Numbered from the stretch's first letter, positions 1 through 8,704 are shown. The stretch: 64,000 nt of DNA from DAONFI01 sp035403485 (GCA_964536835.1 CAZIAZ010000005.1:1-64000), one strand, 5' to 3'. Notes: generated by a model not told the origin, from the sequence alone. A program made the numbers and translations.

Positions 1-839
1 CCACTCTCACCGAAGCCGGCTATGTCGGCGAAGACGTTGAAAACGTCCTGCTCAAGCTGGTACAGGCTGCCGATTACGATATCGAAGCCGCCCAGCAGGG
101 AATCATCTACATCGACGAAATCGACAAAATCGGCAAAACGTCGCAGAACGTTTCAATAACCCGCGACGTTTCCGGCGAAGGCGTCCAGCAGGCGTTGCTG
201 AAAATGCTGGAAGGCACGCTGGCTAATGTGCCGCCGCAGGGCGGCAGGAAGCATCCCGAACAGCAGTACATTCAGGTTGACACGTCGCAGATATTGTTTA
301 TTTGCGGCGGCTCGTTCATAGGCCTTGAGAGCATAATTCGCAAGCGGCTGGGCCGCCAGGCAATCGGCTTCATAGGCGAAGACAAACCAGACAATACGCC
401 TGAGGAGCACGGCCACACGCTTAGCATGGTTCAGCCGGAAGATCTGGTGCACTTCGGCATGATACCGGAAATGATAGGCCGTCTGCCATGCATAACCGCA
501 CTCGAGCCGCTCAGCATCGAAGCTCTCATGCGAATACTTACCGTACCGCGAAATGCACTGGTAAAACAGTACCAGAAACTTTTTGAAATGGACGACGCGG
601 AACTCATGTTTACCGACGAGGCTTTACAGGCTATCGCCAGAAAAGCCATGAAACGCAACGTCGGCGCGCGCGCTCTGCGTTCCGTTGTGGAAGAGCTTAT
701 GCTGAATCTTATGTTCGACCTTCCGGAGCGGCAGAAAATCGACGGCAGTTACAACATAACCGCGGAGATGGTTGAAGCGGCTGTGCCGGTATCGCTGGAC
801 GAGGCGTTTATCCCGAAAAGGCAAAAAGAATCGGCATAA
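1..839 (+). CDS. clpX: ATP-dependent protease ATP-binding subunit ClpX (5' end missing)
   Basis: AAA+ unfoldase that feeds tagged proteins to the ClpP peptidase in the cytoplasm. The reading frame is already open at base 3, so the zinc-binding N-terminus and Walker A motif lie outside the window. Seen here, about 278 residues: the GYVGEDVEN segment, Walker B (IIYIDEIDKI), the sensor region with an ICGG motif, and the C-terminal small domain with GARALRSVVEE and FDLPE, all typical of ClpX. The usual GAFxGLE stretch reads GSFIGLE, a minor change. It ends with TAA at 837-839 and converges on the STAS gene. clpP is not visible. Identity is very likely; only the truncation is a limit. Confidence 0.95.
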   Translation, partial: TLTEAGYVGEDVENVLLKLVQAADYDIEAAQQGIIYIDEIDKIGKTSQNVSITRDVSGEGVQQALLKMLEGTLANVPPQGGRKHPEQQYIQVDTSQILFICGGSFIGLESIIRKRLGRQAIGFIGEDKPDNTPEEHGHTLSMVQPEDLVHFGMIPEMIGRLPCITALEPLSIEALMRILTVPRNALVKQYQKLFEMDDAELMFTDEALQAIARKAMKRNVGARALRSVVEELMLNLMFDLPERQKIDGSYNITAEMVEAAVPVSLDEAFIPKRQKESA

Positions 840-861
840 TTAGAGCAAGTTTAAAATGCCC

Positions 862-940
862 TAAAACCTATCCCAAAAACATTGGCTGCCTGTAATCGGA
901 TTTTTTGCAGCCTGGCGACGGCAGAAAAAAGGCAGAATAT
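862..940 (+). repeat. Left half of the MITE-like element (diverged copy)
   Basis: Base by base this stretch matches the left half of the complete element at 51795-51948: it begins TA then AAACCTATCCCAAAAAC and continues through the same TTGGCTGCCTG and GGCAGAATAT blocks, with roughly nine in ten bases the same. The right half (941-1011) is not recognisably conserved, although the junction is strongly self-complementary (runs of T then A around 938-956). It sits between the convergent ends of clpX and the STAS gene, where it may also help end transcription (inference). Confidence 0.65.
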
Positions 941-1011
941 TTTTTTAAAAAAATCTGTCGGAGAAAGGATGTCGGGTTATCCGGCTCTCTGCCGCCAGCA
1001 AAAGTTTTTTA

Positions 1012-1341
1012 TTACGCCATTTGCAACGATGCCAATGCAGTCGTCACATCGTTCCTGAATTCAAACAGCTTGTCAAGGCCGGTAACCAGGAATACGCCCC
1101 ATACCTGAGTATTGACCTTGCAGAGCACCAGCTTGCCGCCGCAGGTCTGAATGGCCTGCCGCAGACGCAACAGCCTTGCGATGTTCGACGAATTTATGAA
1201 CGTCACGCCGGCAAAATCGACCACCACGCTATGCGGACATTCGCGTACACGCTCTATCAGTGAATTGACTTCGTCCGTGAATTGCGGGTCGTCGTTCAGT
1301 TGTACCAGCAGAACATCTTCCGACCATTCCTGTATTGACAT
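1012..1341 (-). CDS. STAS-domain protein (anti-sigma factor antagonist-like)
   Basis: A 109-residue single STAS domain of the SpoIIAA/RsbV type. Seen: a beta strand VVVDFAGVTFINSSNIARLL, where the conserved DFxGVxFINSS signature holds the serine that a partner kinase would phosphorylate in this family, followed by the typical second half (GGKLVLCKVN, LFEFRNDVTTAL). Family knowledge: such proteins bind anti-sigma kinases and are reset by PP2C phosphatases, but neither partner is in the window. The start is well set: AAGGAG lies seven bases before ATG. It stands alone and converges on clpX. Function beyond 'phospho-switch' is not knowable from sequence. Confidence 0.85.
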   Translation of the reverse strand: MSIQEWSEDVLLVQLNDDPQFTDEVNSLIERVRECPHSVVVDFAGVTFINSSNIARLLRLRQAIQTCGGKLVLCKVNTQVWGVFLVTGLDKLFEFRNDVTTALASLQMA

Positions 1342-1411
1342 ATTTCATCTCCTTGAATTTCGTGGCTGACTGTCATAATAACGTATACCCCGTATCCGCA
1401 ACAAGCAAAAA

Positions 1412-2389
1412 TTATCGGCTTCGCAGCAGCATTTCCTCGTTTATGCCGAGTTCGTCCAGCAATGGTTTTATCTGTTCGTAAAACCTTTTGCCGTCGACAT
1501 AATATCCCGCAGTCGACTCAAGGCCGTCGAGTTTGCCCGCCCAGAATGCATTCAACTGCTCCATGAACAACTCGCGTATGTATTTGCTCATCATGGACGA
1601 CAGCGCGGTTGCGAGACACAGTTCCTCTCCGCCGACGGCAAAAGAAACTTTCATCTGACGGCCGTCCTGCTCGATGTCGTATGAACTTAGTTTCTCGTCT
1701 TCGTTCAGAACTTTCAGAGATGCGTCGCAAAATATCCGCTGGAGCGGTTCACGATAATGCATTCTTCCGCCCTGCCGGTCGACCATCACGTCCATATCCT
1801 GGCCGACGAAACTCTGCCACAGCCACATTATCGCCCGACACGTACAGTCAAAAGCCGTCGTCGACTTGTTGTTAGTCGCTGCGATATAGCGGTTATACTG
1901 CTTGACGAACATCGGCTCAACGCGGGCTCCGAGAAAATATACGCCCGAATTTCTGAATGCCAGCTTAAGCGCATTGCCGGCGAGTTTTACGCTTATGGAG
2001 TTATCCTGGAACGGCAGGCCGAACTGCCTGGTGTTGTACCACGGGTACTCGTCAGCCACCGACGCCGGCACGGCTGATACGCCTTCCATAAGCGCCGCCA
2101 GCGTGGAGGGCATTTCTCCGTGAAATTGAGGCAGATTAACCAGCATCGCCAGCACAGCCCGTTCGAGCGGCACAAGGCCGTCGCTGCGGCTGCGGTCAAA
2201 CAGCTTCTTGCTGTCGCCGACCACTATCGCACTGCCCTGCCGCCTGGATTTCTTTCGAACCACAGCCCCGCGCAAAAGTTCCCACAAATCGGCAGCCTCC
2301 GGCACGTCAGCCGCAAAAGCCGTCGCCGAAACGACCATAGGCCCAAGTACCGGCCCCAGACCTGCTTCGTCTATGCCTGCGATTATCAC
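1412..2389 (-). CDS. RNase HII-like protein, enlarged
   Basis: A 325-residue protein whose N-terminus matches the ribonuclease HII/HIII signature: GIDEAGLGPVLGP (D7, E8), then GDSKKL (D59), and later VDRQGG (D204), which could supply a third acidic catalytic residue. RNase HII removes RNA from RNA-DNA hybrids and single ribonucleotides from DNA. Typical RNase HII is about 200 residues and has an R at GRGP; here it is L, and some 120 residues are extra, with inserts around 90-130 and at the C-terminus. GTG at 2389 is preferred: it follows the argS stop by two bases, GGAG lies just upstream inside argS, and the domain starts at once. An in-frame start at 2464 would run inside argS. Activity is inferred. 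Confidence 0.65.
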   Translation of the reverse strand: MIIAGIDEAGLGPVLGPMVVSATAFAADVPEAADLWELLRGAVVRKKSRRQGSAIVVGDSKKLFDRSRSDGLVPLERAVLAMLVNLPQFHGEMPSTLAALMEGVSAVPASVADEYPWYNTRQFGLPFQDNSISVKLAGNALKLAFRNSGVYFLGARVEPMFVKQYNRYIAATNNKSTTAFDCTCRAIMWLWQSFVGQDMDVMVDRQGGRMHYREPLQRIFCDASLKVLNEDEKLSSYDIEQDGRQMKVSFAVGGEELCLATALSSMMSKYIRELFMEQLNAFWAGKLDGLESTAGYYVDGKRFYEQIKPLLDELGINEEMLLRSR

Positions 2390-2391
2390 AC

Positions 2392-4113
2392 TTACATTTG
2401 CTCCAGCGTCGCTATGCCCAGCAACTGCAATCCCTGACGGATAACGCCTGCCGTCAGGTCGCAAAAAGCAAGCCGGCTGACGCGAACGGCTGCGTCATCG
2501 GCTTTGAGTACGGGACATTTTTCATAAAAACTCATGAACGCGCCAGCCAGTTCGAACAGGTAGGCGCAAAGTATGTTCGGCATCGCCGCGGCAGCCACCG
2601 CGTCGAGAGTCTCGCCGAATTGCAGCAGTTTCACGCCAAGCGTACGTTCGACATCGTCTGCCAGGATAAACCTGCACGCCGCCGTCGATTCCAGCCCGCC
2701 CTTGCGAAATATGCTCTTGACGCGGGCATAGGCGTACTGCATGTACGGCGCAGTATTGCCTTCGAGGGAAAGCATCTTGTTCCAGGCAAAAACGTAATCG
2801 CTCGCACGATTCTGTGAAAGGTCGGCATATTTCAACGCACCGATGCCGACGACATCGGCGATTTTTTCAAGTTCGGCAGCGGCGATTTCCGGATTCTTCT
2901 GCCTGACCAGTTCGGCGGCGCGGGCACGGGCTTCTTCGATAAGTTCCATAAGTTTGACCGTTCCGCCGGTTCGCGTCTTGAACGGCCGGCCGTCGTTGCC
3001 GAGCATCATGCCGAAAGGCACATGCTCCAGCGAAATTTTTTCATCAACAAACCCTGCTTTGCGGGCGATGGTGAAAACCTGTGCAAAATGCTGAGCCTGG
3101 CGGCTGTCTGTGACATATAAAATACGAGCCGCATGCAACCTGCCGTTGCGATACCGCAAAGCAGCCAGGTCGGTGGTCGCATAAAGATATCCGCCGTCCG
3201 ATTTCTGTACGATGATGAACGCAGGTTCGTTTTCCTTGTTGGTGAATTCATTCAGGAAAACGCCCCTGGCGCCCTGCGACTCGCTCAAAAGACCTTCGGC
3301 GTCAAGGCTGTTCACCACCTCAGGCAGGTCGTCGTTATAGGAACTTTCGCCGCGTACGCACGACGCATCAAGGCCGACGCCTAGCTTGTCGTACACCTGC
3401 TGACAGTGGCCGAGCGAGATGTCCAGAAACCGTTTCCATGCAGCGCGGCACGATTCGTCGCCGCCCTGCAACGCTACGACAGTCTCACGTGCGCGGCGGG
3501 CGAAATCTTCGTCTTCGTCGAAACGCTTTTTGGCGTCACGGTAAAAACCCTCAAGGTCACTCAGCGACGCCGACGAATCTTCGCCCATATCATGCATATG
3601 CGCCAGCAGCATGCCGAACTGCGTACCCCAGTCACCCACGTGATTCTGACGTACAACCCTATTGCCCAGAAACTCCAGCACGCGGGCCAGCGCGTCGCCG
3701 ATAATCGTACTGCGAAGATGCCCTACGTGCATCTCCTTAGCCAGATTCGGCCCGGAATAATCCACAACGACAGTCGGCCCATCAGCCGCCCTGCCGGCAC
3801 CAAGTCTTTCATCGCCGACCATCTCACCCAGACGGCTAACCAGCCATTCGTCACTCAGAAAAATGTTTATAAAACCGGCACCGGCGATTTCAACCTTGCC
3901 GGCCATTTCGCCCAGGTCGAGATTGGCCAGAACTTTTTGGGCGAATTCACGCGGATTGCACTTCAGCTTTTTGGCGGCTGTCATGCAGCCGTTAGCCTGA
4001 TAATCGCCAAACTGCGGCTTGCCGGCGTAATTCACCTGCGGGTCAAACTTCTCGCCCGATGCCTTAAACATCGCATCCGAAACTGCATCCGTAATTGTCT
4101 GTTTGATGTTCAT
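2392..4113 (-). CDS. argS: Arginyl-tRNA synthetase
   Basis: Class I aminoacyl-tRNA synthetase charging tRNA-Arg in the cytoplasm; 573 residues, normal for the family. Seen: the N-terminal tRNA-recognition domain (GDYQANGCM), the signature DYSGPNLAKEMHVGHLRST with the HIGH-type motif HVGH at 129-132, the catalytic Rossmann core with SDGGYLYATTDLAAL, and a C-terminal DALR anticodon-binding domain. As in many ArgRS, a canonical KMSKS is absent; the equivalent loop is near GRPFKTRTGG. It begins with ATG at 4113 without a clear Shine-Dalgarno sequence. The downstream RNase HII-like gene starts two bases after its stop, suggesting translational coupling. Confidence 0.97.
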   Translation of the reverse strand: MNIKQTITDAVSDAMFKASGEKFDPQVNYAGKPQFGDYQANGCMTAAKKLKCNPREFAQKVLANLDLGEMAGKVEIAGAGFINIFLSDEWLVSRLGEMVGDERLGAGRAADGPTVVVDYSGPNLAKEMHVGHLRSTIIGDALARVLEFLGNRVVRQNHVGDWGTQFGMLLAHMHDMGEDSSASLSDLEGFYRDAKKRFDEDEDFARRARETVVALQGGDESCRAAWKRFLDISLGHCQQVYDKLGVGLDASCVRGESSYNDDLPEVVNSLDAEGLLSESQGARGVFLNEFTNKENEPAFIIVQKSDGGYLYATTDLAALRYRNGRLHAARILYVTDSRQAQHFAQVFTIARKAGFVDEKISLEHVPFGMMLGNDGRPFKTRTGGTVKLMELIEEARARAAELVRQKNPEIAAAELEKIADVVGIGALKYADLSQNRASDYVFAWNKMLSLEGNTAPYMQYAYARVKSIFRKGGLESTAACRFILADDVERTLGVKLLQFGETLDAVAAAAMPNILCAYLFELAGAFMSFYEKCPVLKADDAAVRVSRLAFCDLTAGVIRQGLQLLGIATLEQM

Positions 4114-4120
4114 TGTTCGT

Positions 4121-4167
4121 AAATTCCGCCGTCAGGCGGACAGGCCGAAGCCTGATAAATATGCTAC
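4121..4167 (-). repeat. Partial copy of the 110-bp interspersed repeat, inverted
   Basis: Read on the minus strand this is GTAGCATATTTATCAGGCTT followed by a CGGCCTGTCCGCCTGACGGCGG-like core, closely matching the middle of the repeat copies at 4691-4808 and 62985-63092. It lies directly upstream of argS, so it is part of the argS 5' region. The core contains short inverted repeats that would form a hairpin. Confidence 0.55.
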
Positions 4168-4188
4168 CTGGTTTTAAACTGTAAAAAT

Positions 4189-4620
4189 CTACTTCTGATT
4201 TTCCATTGTCTGATGTTCTTCGCAATTATCGTCACGTTTTCTGAAGAAAAAATGTCTGCGGCGTCGATGCTGTTTGCGCGGCTCATGGCCGACAGAATCG
4301 TGGTCAGCCATACCGGCGGCTTCCAGCCGACGATTCTGTTGCTCAAGATCGAATATATCGACATAAATTCCGCCTATTATTTTCACGTCGACATTAAGGC
4401 CTTTGAACGATGTGTTTTTCATGACGGTTTTGAGAATTTTTTCAGGCGATTGGCCGATGGCTTTGGCAAGTTTTCGTATGCCGTAAAACCTGTAATCCGC
4501 CGGCCTGCTGTTGGGGAATTCCTGCAGCCACTTCGGGCCTATCAGGGGACACGGAGTAAAACTCCTGTGTATACCCTTGACAAACCTTTCGGTAAGTTCC
4601 TTTTTGAGCTCTGACGCCAT
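4189..4620 (-). CDS. Hypothetical protein, 143 residues
   Basis: No family recognised. The first 95 residues look like a small folded domain: mixed charged helices, a YGIRKLAKAIG helix followed by SPEKILKTVMKN, then a hydrophobic strand pair VDVKIIGGIYVDIFDLE. The last 40 residues are highly charged (RRRRHFFFRKRDDNCEE) and look disordered. No signal peptide or membrane segment. ATG at 4620 has only AAAGG directly against it as a ribosome site, so the start is uncertain. It is flanked by repeat copies on both sides (4121-4167 and 4691-4808). Coding is supported by length and a coherent composition, not by homology. Confidence 0.5.
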   Translation of the reverse strand: MASELKKELTERFVKGIHRSFTPCPLIGPKWLQEFPNSRPADYRFYGIRKLAKAIGQSPEKILKTVMKNTSFKGLNVDVKIIGGIYVDIFDLEQQNRRLEAAGMADHDSVGHEPRKQHRRRRHFFFRKRDDNCEEHQTMENQK

Positions 4621-4690
4621 CCTTTGTCCGTATTTTAAACCAACCCAGGCGAATTCTTCACATTAACGCGGTCTAAAAATATTTTAGTGA

Positions 4691-4808
4691 ATCTCTACGG
4701 GTTAAAACCCGTAGCATCATATTCATCAGGCTTTCGCCTGTCAGCCTCACGGCGGATACTTTCATCTACGGTTTAAAAACCGTAGAATTACGAAGGACGT
4801 ATTAAAAT
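4691..4808 (+). repeat. 110-bp interspersed palindromic repeat, copy A
   Basis: This block recurs at 62985-63092 nearly base for base: CTCTACGGGTTA..., ATTCATCAGGC, TTCGCCTGT, GGCGGATACTTTCATCTA, AAACCGTAGAATTACGAAGGA, TATTAAAA. Copy A keeps a ten-base segment (AAAACCCGTA) missing from the other copy, which lets CTACGGGTT pair with AACCCGTAG; further inverted pairs are GGCTTTCGCC and TACGGTTTAAAAACCGTA. It fills most of the 330-bp gap between rsfS and the hypothetical gene at 4189-4620. The rest of the gap (4809-4950) shows nothing clear. Confidence 0.75.
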
Positions 4809-4950
4809 GATTAAAAACCGCGTCAAACCCTGCGGGCTCGCAATCTCCGCAAGGCGATGACAATATTTGAGCATGCCGGCTGACAATCATGATTCAGCCG
4901 AAAAAACGATTATATATGACCAAAACCCCATTTGCCAGCGTAAAATTGAT

Positions 4951-5316
4951 TTATCGGGCTCTTCGCCAATCTATACGGCCGGCTTCGCCCCAGATGAGTT
5001 CCAGGTCGTAATAGTGCCGCATATCGCGGTTGAACAGGTGCACCACGAAATCGAAAAAATCCATAACCACCCAGTCGCCCTGTTCCATGCCGGCGGAACG
5101 AAATACCTGCGTATTGTATTTAGTTTTCATCTCCCGCGCTATTTCGTCGGCAAGTGCGCATATCTGCCGGTCGCTCGTGCCGGTGGCTATCACGAAATAA
5201 TCGGTAACCGGACTTATATCGTGAAGGTCGAGGAGTACGACATCCTCGGCATTTCTGTCGGCAGCCAGCCTGGCTATCTCTATGACCTGTTCAAGCGTCG
5301 TCGGGTTCTTTTTCAT
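4951..5316 (-). CDS. rsfS: Ribosomal silencing factor RsfS (Iojap family)
   Basis: A 121-residue protein that in other bacteria binds ribosomal protein L14 and blocks joining of the ribosomal subunits during starvation. Seen: the family core DVVLLDLHDISPVTDYFVIATGTSDRQ (written here across its conserved D, S/T and G positions), ALADEI, and the ending GDWVVMDFFDFVVHLFNRDMRHYYDLELIWG, which is highly conserved in this family. Length is normal. It often sits next to nadD; here nadD is 7.6 kb away. ATG at 5316 lacks a strong ribosome site. Confidence is high from motif order alone. Confidence 0.95.
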   Translation of the reverse strand: MKKNPTTLEQVIEIARLAADRNAEDVVLLDLHDISPVTDYFVIATGTSDRQICALADEIAREMKTKYNTQVFRSAGMEQGDWVVMDFFDFVVHLFNRDMRHYYDLELIWGEAGRIDWRRAR

Positions 5317-5525
5317 AAACTTTTAAAATCCGAATTTCCAGATAATCAACACAATTCATTTTACGGGCAGTCCGATTCACTCTCAGCCCGAAAAGTCAGT
5401 CCACAGCGGCATTGTATCGTCAAAACGGCTATCCTGCAATCGCGAATTTATGGCACATTAACTTGGCCCTGTTCTAAAAGCCTTTTAAGCCGCCGGCAGC
5501 TATCGGTTTTTCCCAAACGCAAAAT

Positions 5526-5574
5526 AAAACTGCGGACAGCCGGCGTTTAATTTCATCCGGTCGTCCGCAGTTTT
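5526..5574 (-). terminator. Intrinsic terminator after hppA
   Basis: Perfect inverted repeat AAAACTGCGGAC (5526-5537) and GTCCGCAGTTTT (5563-5574), twelve bases per arm. Read on the minus strand just after the hppA stop at 5594, the hairpin is followed by TTTTATTTT, a good U-tract. The A/T arms make it potentially active in both directions. Confidence 0.75.
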
Positions 5575-5593
5575 CATGCGTTATTTAAGGCCA

Positions 5594-8218
5594 TCAGTCC
5601 AGATGCAGCCACTGGCTGATTACAGGGGCAAACTTGACAATAAGGCCTGCAAAGACAACTGAAACCATGCTCATCAGCTTGATGAGGATGTTAAGGCTGG
5701 GCCCTGACGTATCTTTGAAGGGGTCGCCGACGGTATCGCCGACGACGGCGGCTTTGTGAGCCTGACTGCCCTTGCCGCCATATTGGCCGGTTTCGATGAA
5801 TTTTTTGGCGTTATCCCATGAGCCGCCTGAGTTAGCCATGAAAATCGCCATGGCAAAACCACACGCAAGGCCGCCGGCAAGCAGGCCCAACACGCCGGCT
5901 ACATCAAATACAAGGCCCACAACAACCGGCACTGCCAACGCCAATAACGCCGGAGCGAGCATCTCTTTCTGCGCGCCCCTGGTGGATATGTCCACACAGC
6001 TGGCGTAATCAGGTTTGGCTGTGCCTTCAAGAATGCCGGGGATTTCCTTGAACTGGCGACGAACTTCCATAACCATGGCCATCGCGGCTCTGCCGACGGC
6101 TTTCATCGTCATGGCGCTGAACAGGAACACCAGCAATACGCCGGCAAACAGGCCGCAGAGTACCTTCGGATTCATGAGGTTAACGCCGTAGTAGTCCATG
6201 AACTGCCGCAGCGACGCCTTCGCGCTTGAAACCACGCTAATCTGGCGTGTAAATACATCGCCCTTTTCATCTTTTGCCGTCAATGTCAGCGTGCGAACAT
6301 CTTCGCCGTTCGGCTCGGTGATTTCCTTCATGGTGAATTTTTTGTCGACTATGTCGTCATACCTTCCGGTTAACGCCATGAACGCTCTGGGGCGTTCCAC
6401 GCCATTCTTGTCCTTGACGGCAATGGCGAATTTACCGTTGCCGATGTGCACAAACCTGTCTACTTCGACAGTCTTGACGACGGCGGGTGAATTTTCCACT
6501 TCACGTATCTGACCGACGCGGACTTCTTCCACATACGCCGCCAGTAGTGCCAGCGCTGTAAGCGCGGCTGAACCGATTGCAAATCCCTTGCCGACGGCTG
6601 CCGTAGTATTGCCCAGCGAATCGAGCGCATCGGTACGGCGACGGACTTCAGGATCCTGGTGCGTCATTTCCGCGTTACCGCCGGCGTTGTCGGCGATAGG
6701 CCCGTAAGCGTCGGTAGCCAGCGTTATGCCCAGCGTAGCCAGCATGCCGACGGCTGCAATGCCCACGCCGTAAAGGCCCATAAGCATCTCATCGCGTCCG
6801 CCAGCCATGATATACGCCAATATGATGGCAACGATGATGGTCAGCAGACTCATCCACGTGGACTTCATGCCCTCGGCGAGGCCGGAGATTATAACCGTCG
6901 CCGGGCCGGTCTGGGCGTTTTCAGCAACGTTCTTCGTCGGCTGGAAATCATAACTCGTATAGAGTTCGGTGGCTTTGCCGATGATGATGCCGGAAATCAT
7001 GCCCACTATAATTGCGCCCCATATTCCCGTGCTGCTTACGCCGGCGATTCCGCCAAGCATGTAATCGCACACGAAATACGACGCCACGGCAATAAGAAGG
7101 CTCGAACCGAAAACGCCGATGTTCAAAGCTCCCATGAGCTGCCGCATCGACGCGCCTTCCTTGCAGCGAACCATGAACACGCCGACGATTGACAGCAATA
7201 TGCCGATGCCGGCGATGACCATCGGCGTGGCGAGCATTTTCAGCTGCGTCGATGAATCCATGCCAAGAGCCACCGCACCGGATACTCCCAACGCTGCAGT
7301 AGCCAGAATCGAACCGCAATACGATTCGTAGAGGTCGGCACCCATGCCGGCGACGTCGCCGACGTTATCGCCGACGTTATCAGCGATGGTAGCCGGATTG
7401 CGGGGGTCGTCTTCGGGAATGCCGGCTTCAACCTTGCCGACAAGGTCTGCACCTACGTCGGCGGCTTTCGTGTATATGCCGCCGCCAACACGGGCAAACA
7501 GCGCCTGGCTGGACGCACCCATGCCGAATGTCAGCATTACCACAGTTATATCGACCAGGTTCATGCCGTAAGCACGCAGGGCAACGAACCAGCCGGAAAT
7601 GTCAATCAACGCAAACCCCACGACTACCAGGCCCATAACCGCGCCGGCACGGAACGCAACCTGCAAGCCGCGGTTAAGACCTTCCTTAGCACCCTGAGCC
7701 GTACGGCTGGAGGCCATCGTTGCGGTCTTCATGCCTATCCAGCCGCAAAGTCCGCTGAAAAAACCGCCAGTCAAAAATGCCACAAAAACTATTTTATGTT
7801 GAACGCCAATCTGACCCATGACGTAAAGGATGGCTGATACCACGATAAAAAATATGCCCACAACCTTGTATTGACGCTTCAGATACGCCATCGCACCTTC
7901 AGTAACATGGCCGGCGATTTCAATCATGTTCGCATCGCCAGCGTGCGCTTTTTTCACCTGATGGAAGAAAAACGCCGCCGCCGCAAGTGCCAGCAACGCA
8001 GATATCGGCGCCACCCACCATATTTTAGGAATCGACGACAGGGCGCATGCACCCTTCACCAGCGAAGATGCGCTTTCCGGCACAACAACGGTCTGCTCCG
8101 TCACACTCACCTGAGCCGTCTGGGCAAAAGCCGATGACGAAAAAATCGCCATACACGCCGTAGCCGTCATCACGGCTGCCAGAACTTTTCCGTTTACGAT
8201 TCTCAGCAGGGAATTCAC
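5594..8218 (-). CDS. hppA: Membrane-bound ion-translocating pyrophosphatase, K+-dependent type
   Basis: Integral membrane pump that couples pyrophosphate hydrolysis to H+ and/or Na+ export. Length 874 residues against about 700 usual. Seen: an N-terminal signal-like segment (AAVMTATACMAIFSSSAFA), many membrane helices, the substrate motif DVGADLVGKVE (about 254-264) with EDDPRNPATIADNVGDNVGD, a second acidic site DAYGPIADNAGGNAE, and GNTTAAVGKG, where alanine in place of lysine marks the K+-dependent class. Odd: about 105 hydrophilic residues (about 564-671) are inserted between two helices, with beta-rich sequence such as VEVDRFVHIGNGKFAIAV. Start: GTG at 8218 has AGGAG eight bases before it; an in-frame start at 8281 adds an unlikely Cys-rich leader. 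A terminator follows. Confidence 0.95.
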   Translation of the reverse strand: MNSLLRIVNGKVLAAVMTATACMAIFSSSAFAQTAQVSVTEQTVVVPESASSLVKGACALSSIPKIWWVAPISALLALAAAAFFFHQVKKAHAGDANMIEIAGHVTEGAMAYLKRQYKVVGIFFIVVSAILYVMGQIGVQHKIVFVAFLTGGFFSGLCGWIGMKTATMASSRTAQGAKEGLNRGLQVAFRAGAVMGLVVVGFALIDISGWFVALRAYGMNLVDITVVMLTFGMGASSQALFARVGGGIYTKAADVGADLVGKVEAGIPEDDPRNPATIADNVGDNVGDVAGMGADLYESYCGSILATAALGVSGAVALGMDSSTQLKMLATPMVIAGIGILLSIVGVFMVRCKEGASMRQLMGALNIGVFGSSLLIAVASYFVCDYMLGGIAGVSSTGIWGAIIVGMISGIIIGKATELYTSYDFQPTKNVAENAQTGPATVIISGLAEGMKSTWMSLLTIIVAIILAYIMAGGRDEMLMGLYGVGIAAVGMLATLGITLATDAYGPIADNAGGNAEMTHQDPEVRRRTDALDSLGNTTAAVGKGFAIGSAALTALALLAAYVEEVRVGQIREVENSPAVVKTVEVDRFVHIGNGKFAIAVKDKNGVERPRAFMALTGRYDDIVDKKFTMKEITEPNGEDVRTLTLTAKDEKGDVFTRQISVVSSAKASLRQFMDYYGVNLMNPKVLCGLFAGVLLVFLFSAMTMKAVGRAAMAMVMEVRRQFKEIPGILEGTAKPDYASCVDISTRGAQKEMLAPALLALAVPVVVGLVFDVAGVLGLLAGGLACGFAMAIFMANSGGSWDNAKKFIETGQYGGKGSQAHKAAVVGDTVGDPFKDTSGPSLNILIKLMSMVSVVFAGLIVKFAPVISQWLHLD

Positions 8219-8530
8219 TTTTTCACTCCTAACAAAAGTGCAGCTAAAACAAGGGACGCAACCTTTGCACCCCTGTTGCATTTTCTAATATGACCTTTTA
8301 GAGCATATTAAACTCACTCTAGCACTCTGTAACAGAGCACATTAAATTCACTTTCATCATCCGCCCGAAATAACCACGCGCACACAAAAACCACAAGACT
8401 GAATAGAATCCAGAAAACATCTTATGTGAAACAGCCGAATAACACCTTTCGGCCTATCTGATTTATCATATGCATCCAACCGACGTTAAAGCCGGCTGAC
8501 GCCTGAAAAGCCGCAAAAAACGTACTTTAT
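8219..8530. other. 312-bp intergenic region between rpsU and hppA
   Basis: No gene. It must hold the hppA promoter, but no convincing -35/-10 pair stood out. Two near-identical 17-base direct repeats occur (GAGCATATTAAACTCAC at 8301 and GAGCACATTAAATTCAC at 8336), separated by a short hairpin CTCTGTAACAGAG. Spacing of about 35 bases between them would suit paired regulator sites (inference). Confidence 0.4.
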
Positions 8531-8704
8531 TCAAAAAGTGTGTTTTACAGTCTTGCGCTGGCGGCGACGGCGACGCTCGGAAGGCTTTTCATAGTAGCTG
8601 TTGCGCTTGACGTCTTTGGTCAGGCCTTCCTTTTCACACATCTTTTTGAAGCGTTTGAGCATCTGATCGATGGATTCGCTGCCGCGTGCTTTGACTTTCA
8701 GCAT
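8531..8704 (-). CDS. rpsU: 30S ribosomal protein S21
   Basis: A 57-residue very basic protein of the small ribosomal subunit. Seen: LKVKARGSESIDQMLKRFKK, the S21 core in which the protein binds 16S rRNA, and a C-terminal RRRRRQRK tail. The frame stays open upstream to 8818, but the protein family starts at this ATG and the extra sequence does not look like S21, so 8704 is used. No strong ribosome site is visible directly before it (AGGA is about 15 bases away). It stands alone. Confidence 0.93.
   Translation of the reverse strand: MLKVKARGSESIDQMLKRFKKMCEKEGLTKDVKRNSYYEKPSERRRRRQRKTVKHTF

Noticed and set aside
3406..4122. 238-residue open frame on the plus strand
   Set aside because: Shadow of argS; no domain features of its own.
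4867..5550. 227-residue open frame on the plus strand
   Set aside because: It lies over rsfS, which has strong family motifs on the other strand.
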